Source of the DNA: Planctomycetota bacterium | Lineage (GTDB): Bacteria > Planctomycetota > Phycisphaerae > Phycisphaerales > SM1A02 | Assembly: GCA_009924765.1 (NCBI GenBank) | Contig: RFQW01000040.1 | Location: 1-9,210 of the forward strand | Length of the DNA stretch: 9,210 nt | Direction: 5' to 3' | Shown here: piece by piece, positions 7,119-9,210 of the stretch | Layout of the letters: each line of letters begins with the position of its first letter | Numbering within the stretch: position 1 is the stretch's first letter | Made by a program: the position numbers and the translations under genes | Notes under the pieces: model-generated | What the model saw: the letters and a program-made list of their open reading frames with translations, nothing else | Told to the model about the DNA's origin: nothing | Databases searched by the model: none

Positions 7119-7826
7119 ATGAGAAACCACGTGATTGCAGGTGGCAGTTCCGGCATCGGAAAGGCCCTCACCGAACAGTTGCTTGCCGCGGGTGACCGCG
7201 TGCATGTGCTTGCACGCTCCAGCCGTGCGCTGGAGCCGCACCGCAACCTGCACTTCATGGAGGTGGATTTCAGCGTGCCTTCGCCATCGATCCAGGGATT
7301 GCCTGACGAGATCCACGGACTTGCCTACTGCCCCGGCAGCATCCAGCTGGCGCCCTTCCACCGGATGAAGGAGGATGCCTTCCTGAGCGACTACCGGATC
7401 AACGTGCTTGGAGCGGTGCATCTGATCCAGGCCGCGCTGCCGGCGCTGAAGAAGGCGGGGCAATCCTCCGTGGTGCTGTTCAGCACGGTGGCGGTGCAGA
7501 CGGGCATGCCCTTTCATGCATCGATCGCCTCGGCCAAGGGCGCCGTGGAGGGCCTCACCCGCGCGCTTGCGGCGGAGTTCGCGGCTTCGGGCATCCGCGT
7601 GAATGCCATCGCGCCATCGCTCACGCAGACACCCCTGGCGGAGCGGCTGCTGAACACGCCCGAAAAGGTAGAAGCATCCAACAAGCGCCATCCCATCGGA
7701 CGCGTGGGTCAACCCGATGAGGTGGCCGCGCTGGCCGCGCTGCTGCTGAGCGAGCGAGGATCGTGGATGACGGGACAGATCCTGCACATCGATGGCGGCA
7801 TGAGCCATCTGAGACTGTTCGCCTGA
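7119..7826 (+). CDS. Short-chain dehydrogenase/reductase (SDR) family protein with degenerate active site
   Basis: 235 residues, the size of a classical SDR with one Rossmann domain. Seen: the dinucleotide-binding loop GGSSGIG (8-14), an Asp ending the strand after beta-3 (D50), CPGS (71-74) in place of the usual NNAG, the structural Asn in RINVLG (N95), the active-site strand VVLFSTVAV (118-126), AKGAVEGLTRALAAEFA (139-155), IRVNAIAPS (159-167) and the C-terminal TGQILHIDGGMS. Aligned to the canonical Asn-Ser-Tyr-Lys tetrad it reads N95-T123-I136-K140, so the catalytic Tyr is Ile and the Ser is Thr. Standard SDR hydride chemistry is therefore doubtful, and it may bind NAD(P) or act as a partner protein. 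The start at 7119 gives the normal short lead before the glycine motif. An ATG at 7110 would add MLP and lies in the putative -10 box. Its stop overlaps the next gene's start (TGATG), so the two products probably work together. It may belong to a photolyase-associated neighbourhood (recollection). Confidence 0.88.
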   Translation: MRNHVIAGGSSGIGKALTEQLLAAGDRVHVLARSSRALEPHRNLHFMEVDFSVPSPSIQGLPDEIHGLAYCPGSIQLAPFHRMKEDAFLSDYRINVLGAVHLIQAALPALKKAGQSSVVLFSTVAVQTGMPFHASIASAKGAVEGLTRALAAEFAASGIRVNAIAPSLTQTPLAERLLNTPEKVEASNKRHPIGRVGQPDEVAALAALLLSERGSWMTGQILHIDGGMSHLRLFA

Positions 7827-8464
7827 TGAGACACTTCAGCGCCGAATCGATCGCGGAACTCGACGAGCGCTTTCGGCGCAACCTGATCAATTCGCTGCAC
7901 GGGGTCCGACCCGCCCTGCTGGTGGGAACGACATCGAAGACGGGAAGGCTCAATCTCGCGGTGTTCAGTCAGGTGCTGCATGTCGGGGCGAACCCGCCCC
8001 TGGCGGGAATCCTGTTCCGCCCGGACTCCGTGGAGCGACACACGCTGACCAACATCCGCGACACCGGTGCCTTCACGCTCAACTCGGCCACCACGGCCAT
8101 GGCCGAGCAGGTGCATCGAACCAGCGCGCGATACCCGCGCGACGTGTCGGAGTTCGAGGCCTGCGGTCTTACCCCCGCGTACCTGCACGCATCCGAGGCG
8201 CCCTGCGTGGCCGAAGCGCCGATCCAGATCGCGCTGCGTCTGGTGACGGAGCTGCCGATCGTCGAGAATGGAACCATTTTGGTGGTGGGTCGGATGCTGC
8301 ACATGTCCATCCGCGATGACCTTGTCGGCGACGACGGCTTCGTTGCACATCACCTTGCCGACAGCCTGGCCGTCGCGGGACTGGATGCCTACTACGGTTT
8401 GCGCGATGGACAGCGGCTGTCGTATGCCAAACCCGACCAGCCCATCGAAAGCAGGCCCCTGTGA
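7826..8464 (+). CDS. Flavin-reductase-like FMN-binding split-barrel protein
   Basis: 212 residues, with the pattern of the flavin reductase-like domain. The N-terminal part contains LLVGTTSKTGRLNLAVFSQV (31-50, beta strands with the 'xGxxNLAvfS' element), then ANPPLAGILFRP (55-66) and TLTNIRDTGAFTLN (73-86), the strands and loop that usually hold FMN phosphate and isoalloxazine. A second half, SEFEACGLTP (108-117) and APIQIALRLV (131-140) through ENGTILVVGRM (147-157), closes the barrel. Members bind FMN and either reduce free flavin with NAD(P)H or act as flavoproteins; the substrate cannot be read from sequence. The ATG shares one base with the SDR stop (TGATG), so translation is probably coupled. 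The open frame continues upstream into the SDR gene, but that extension is out-of-frame SDR sequence. I recall close relatives beside SDR and cryptochrome/photolyase genes in other phyla; this is memory, not a search. Confidence 0.87.
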   Translation: MRHFSAESIAELDERFRRNLINSLHGVRPALLVGTTSKTGRLNLAVFSQVLHVGANPPLAGILFRPDSVERHTLTNIRDTGAFTLNSATTAMAEQVHRTSARYPRDVSEFEACGLTPAYLHASEAPCVAEAPIQIALRLVTELPIVENGTILVVGRMLHMSIRDDLVGDDGFVAHHLADSLAVAGLDAYYGLRDGQRLSYAKPDQPIESRPL

Positions 8465-8481
8465 TGCGGCATGCAGATCAT

Positions 8482-8519
8482 GCGTGCGGACATCCCCGCA
8501 CGCCCATCCACCCGGGGAT
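8482..8519 (+). other. Two mutually exclusive RNA hairpins before the DUF2256 gene
   Basis: GCGTGCGG (8482-8489) pairs perfectly with CCGCACGC (8496-8503) around a 6-base loop. Alternatively ATCCCCG (8492-8498) pairs perfectly with CGGGGAT (8513-8519). The two stems share bases 8496-8498 and so cannot form together. The second would bury GGGGA (8514-8518), the only Shine-Dalgarno-like stretch before the ATG at 8526. There is no T-run, so neither is a terminator. Base pairing is seen directly; a regulatory role is inference and chance is possible at this GC content. Confidence 0.35.
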
Positions 8520-8525
8520 CGATGC

Positions 8526-8675
8526 ATGCGAGGCGTGAAGAAGGAGCATCTGCCCCAGAAGCTCTGCCAGTGCTGCGGACGACCCTTCACGTGGCGAAAG
8601 AAGTGGGAGCGCGACTGGGATCGCGTGAAGTTCTGCTCGGATCGCTGCCGAAGATCGAAGCGACAGGCGACCTGA
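8526..8675 (+). CDS. DUF2256 family small zinc-ribbon-like protein
   Basis: A 49-residue basic protein with the full DUF2256 pattern: CxxC at 14-17 (CQCC), RPFTWRKKWERDW (19-31), then CSDRC at 37-41 and a basic tail. The four positions C14, C17, C37 and C41 form a CX2C...CX3C arrangement likely to bind one zinc; C16 is an extra Cys. The function is unknown. From memory, the family is often encoded next to cryptochrome/photolyase genes, and a nucleic-acid or protein-binding role has been assumed rather than shown. The start at 8526 follows a weak GGGGA (8514-8518). An overlapping out-of-frame ATG lies at 8522. It sits 61 bases after the flavin reductase gene on the same strand and is probably in the same transcript. 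The longer open frame running in from 8268 is out-of-frame flavin reductase sequence and is not part of this gene. Confidence 0.9.
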   Translation: MRGVKKEHLPQKLCQCCGRPFTWRKKWERDWDRVKFCSDRCRRSKRQAT

Positions 8676-8771
8676 TTGGTTGGCGGCGATGCAGGCGTGT
8701 CATGATGCCGGAAGCCCGTGCGACACCGTGCTGCCTGACGAACAGCCCTGTTTCTGATAGCACCCGCAATC

Positions 8772-9209
8772 ATGACCGCATCCGACCCCTCCTCCATGCT
8801 CACCGAACTGCTGCAACCCCTGCCCTTTGCGCGATGCGCGGCCACCGCCATGCTGGCGATCCTGTTCCTGCAGTCGGGTCTGGACAAGGTGTTCGACTTC
8901 CGCGGCAATCTGGAGTGGCTGACCGGGCACTTCGCCAAGACCCCGCTGCGCGGGTTCGTGCATCCGATGCTGCTGACCATCACGGTGCTCGAGAAGCTTG
9001 CCGGCATCCTGTGCGCGATCGGGCTGGTGCAGCTTGTCGCGCAGGGAAGCACCGGCTTCGCGCTGTGGGGCGCGCGCCTGGCCACGCTGAACATCGTGAT
9101 GCTGTTCCTTGGGCAGCGCGTGGCGAAGGACTACGCCGGCGCCGCGTCGCTGGTGCCCTACTTCCTGCTGTGCGTGGGCACCGTGCTGCTGATGGCTGGG
9201 ACGCCCTGA
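8772..9209 (+). CDS. DoxX family integral membrane protein
   Basis: 145 residues with four predicted membrane helices at about 21-36, 65-88, 98-114 and 122-142, the layout of DoxX/DoxD-like proteins. The first helix ends in the family-like motif FLQSGLDKVFDFRGNLEWL (32-50), and helix 2 begins near the usual ..LEKLAGILCAIG (73-84). DoxX proteins are named after a thiosulfate:quinone or terminal-oxidase subunit of archaea. Most bacterial members have no assigned reaction and some are linked to redox or oxidative-stress responses. The gene is complete, ending one base before the right edge. No Shine-Dalgarno precedes the ATG at 8772; the ATG at 8796 (residue 9) would also keep all helices and also lacks one. 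It follows the DUF2256 gene by 96 bases, a gap with no clear terminator or promoter, so membership of the same unit is uncertain. Confidence 0.85.
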   Translation: MTASDPSSMLTELLQPLPFARCAATAMLAILFLQSGLDKVFDFRGNLEWLTGHFAKTPLRGFVHPMLLTITVLEKLAGILCAIGLVQLVAQGSTGFALWGARLATLNIVMLFLGQRVAKDYAGAASLVPYFLLCVGTVLLMAGTP

Positions 9210-9210
9210 A

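Noticed and set aside
6938..7258. A 106-codon minus-strand frame over the divergent promoter region
   Set aside because: It overlaps the start of the SDR gene antisense, has no recognisable features, and covers the region where both divergent promoters are expected.
7709..9094. A 461-codon open frame on the minus strand opposite the SDR, flavin reductase, DUF2256 and DoxX genes
   Set aside because: It spans four recognisable plus-strand genes and their gaps. Its translation is Arg/His/Ser-rich with no family pattern.

Overview
The window is GC-rich and densely coded. The outer-membrane channel protein and lipoprotein signals point to a diderm (Gram-negative type) bacterium. Two divergent transcription units meet at a 190-base promoter region around 6929-7118. 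The taxon cannot be fixed from sequence reading alone. The general character would fit Planctomycetota or a GC-rich proteobacterium, but this is a guess.

Left two thirds (minus strand, read right to left): a small Cys/His-containing exported protein (6482-6928) is followed by a complete tripartite heavy-metal efflux operon in the order outer-membrane channel (czcC-like, 4862-6370), periplasmic adaptor lipoprotein (czcB-like, 3525-4865) and inner-membrane RND pump (czcA-like, 129-3503). The channel and adaptor genes share an ATGA start/stop overlap, and the pump follows after 21 bases with a good ribosome binding site. Pump residues favour divalent cations (Zn/Co/Cd/Ni) over Cu/Ag. Both the adaptor N-terminus and a pump insertion are rich in histidine. 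A hairpin with a T-tract follows the pump gene, and a second, perfect hairpin at the left edge faces it, presumably ending a plus-strand gene outside the window.

Right third (plus strand): a short-chain dehydrogenase/reductase-fold protein (7119-7826) whose active-site Tyr and Ser are replaced, a flavin-reductase-like FMN-binding protein (7826-8464, overlapping by one base), a 49-residue DUF2256 zinc-ribbon-like protein (8526-8675), and a DoxX-family four-helix membrane protein (8772-9209). From memory, the first three belong to a neighbourhood often found beside cryptochrome/photolyase genes; no photolyase lies in this window.

No tRNA, rRNA, CRISPR array, insertion sequence or phage gene was seen. 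The less familiar material is the small exported protein heading the efflux operon, the catalytically degenerate SDR paired with a flavin reductase, and paired RNA hairpins in front of the DUF2256 gene.
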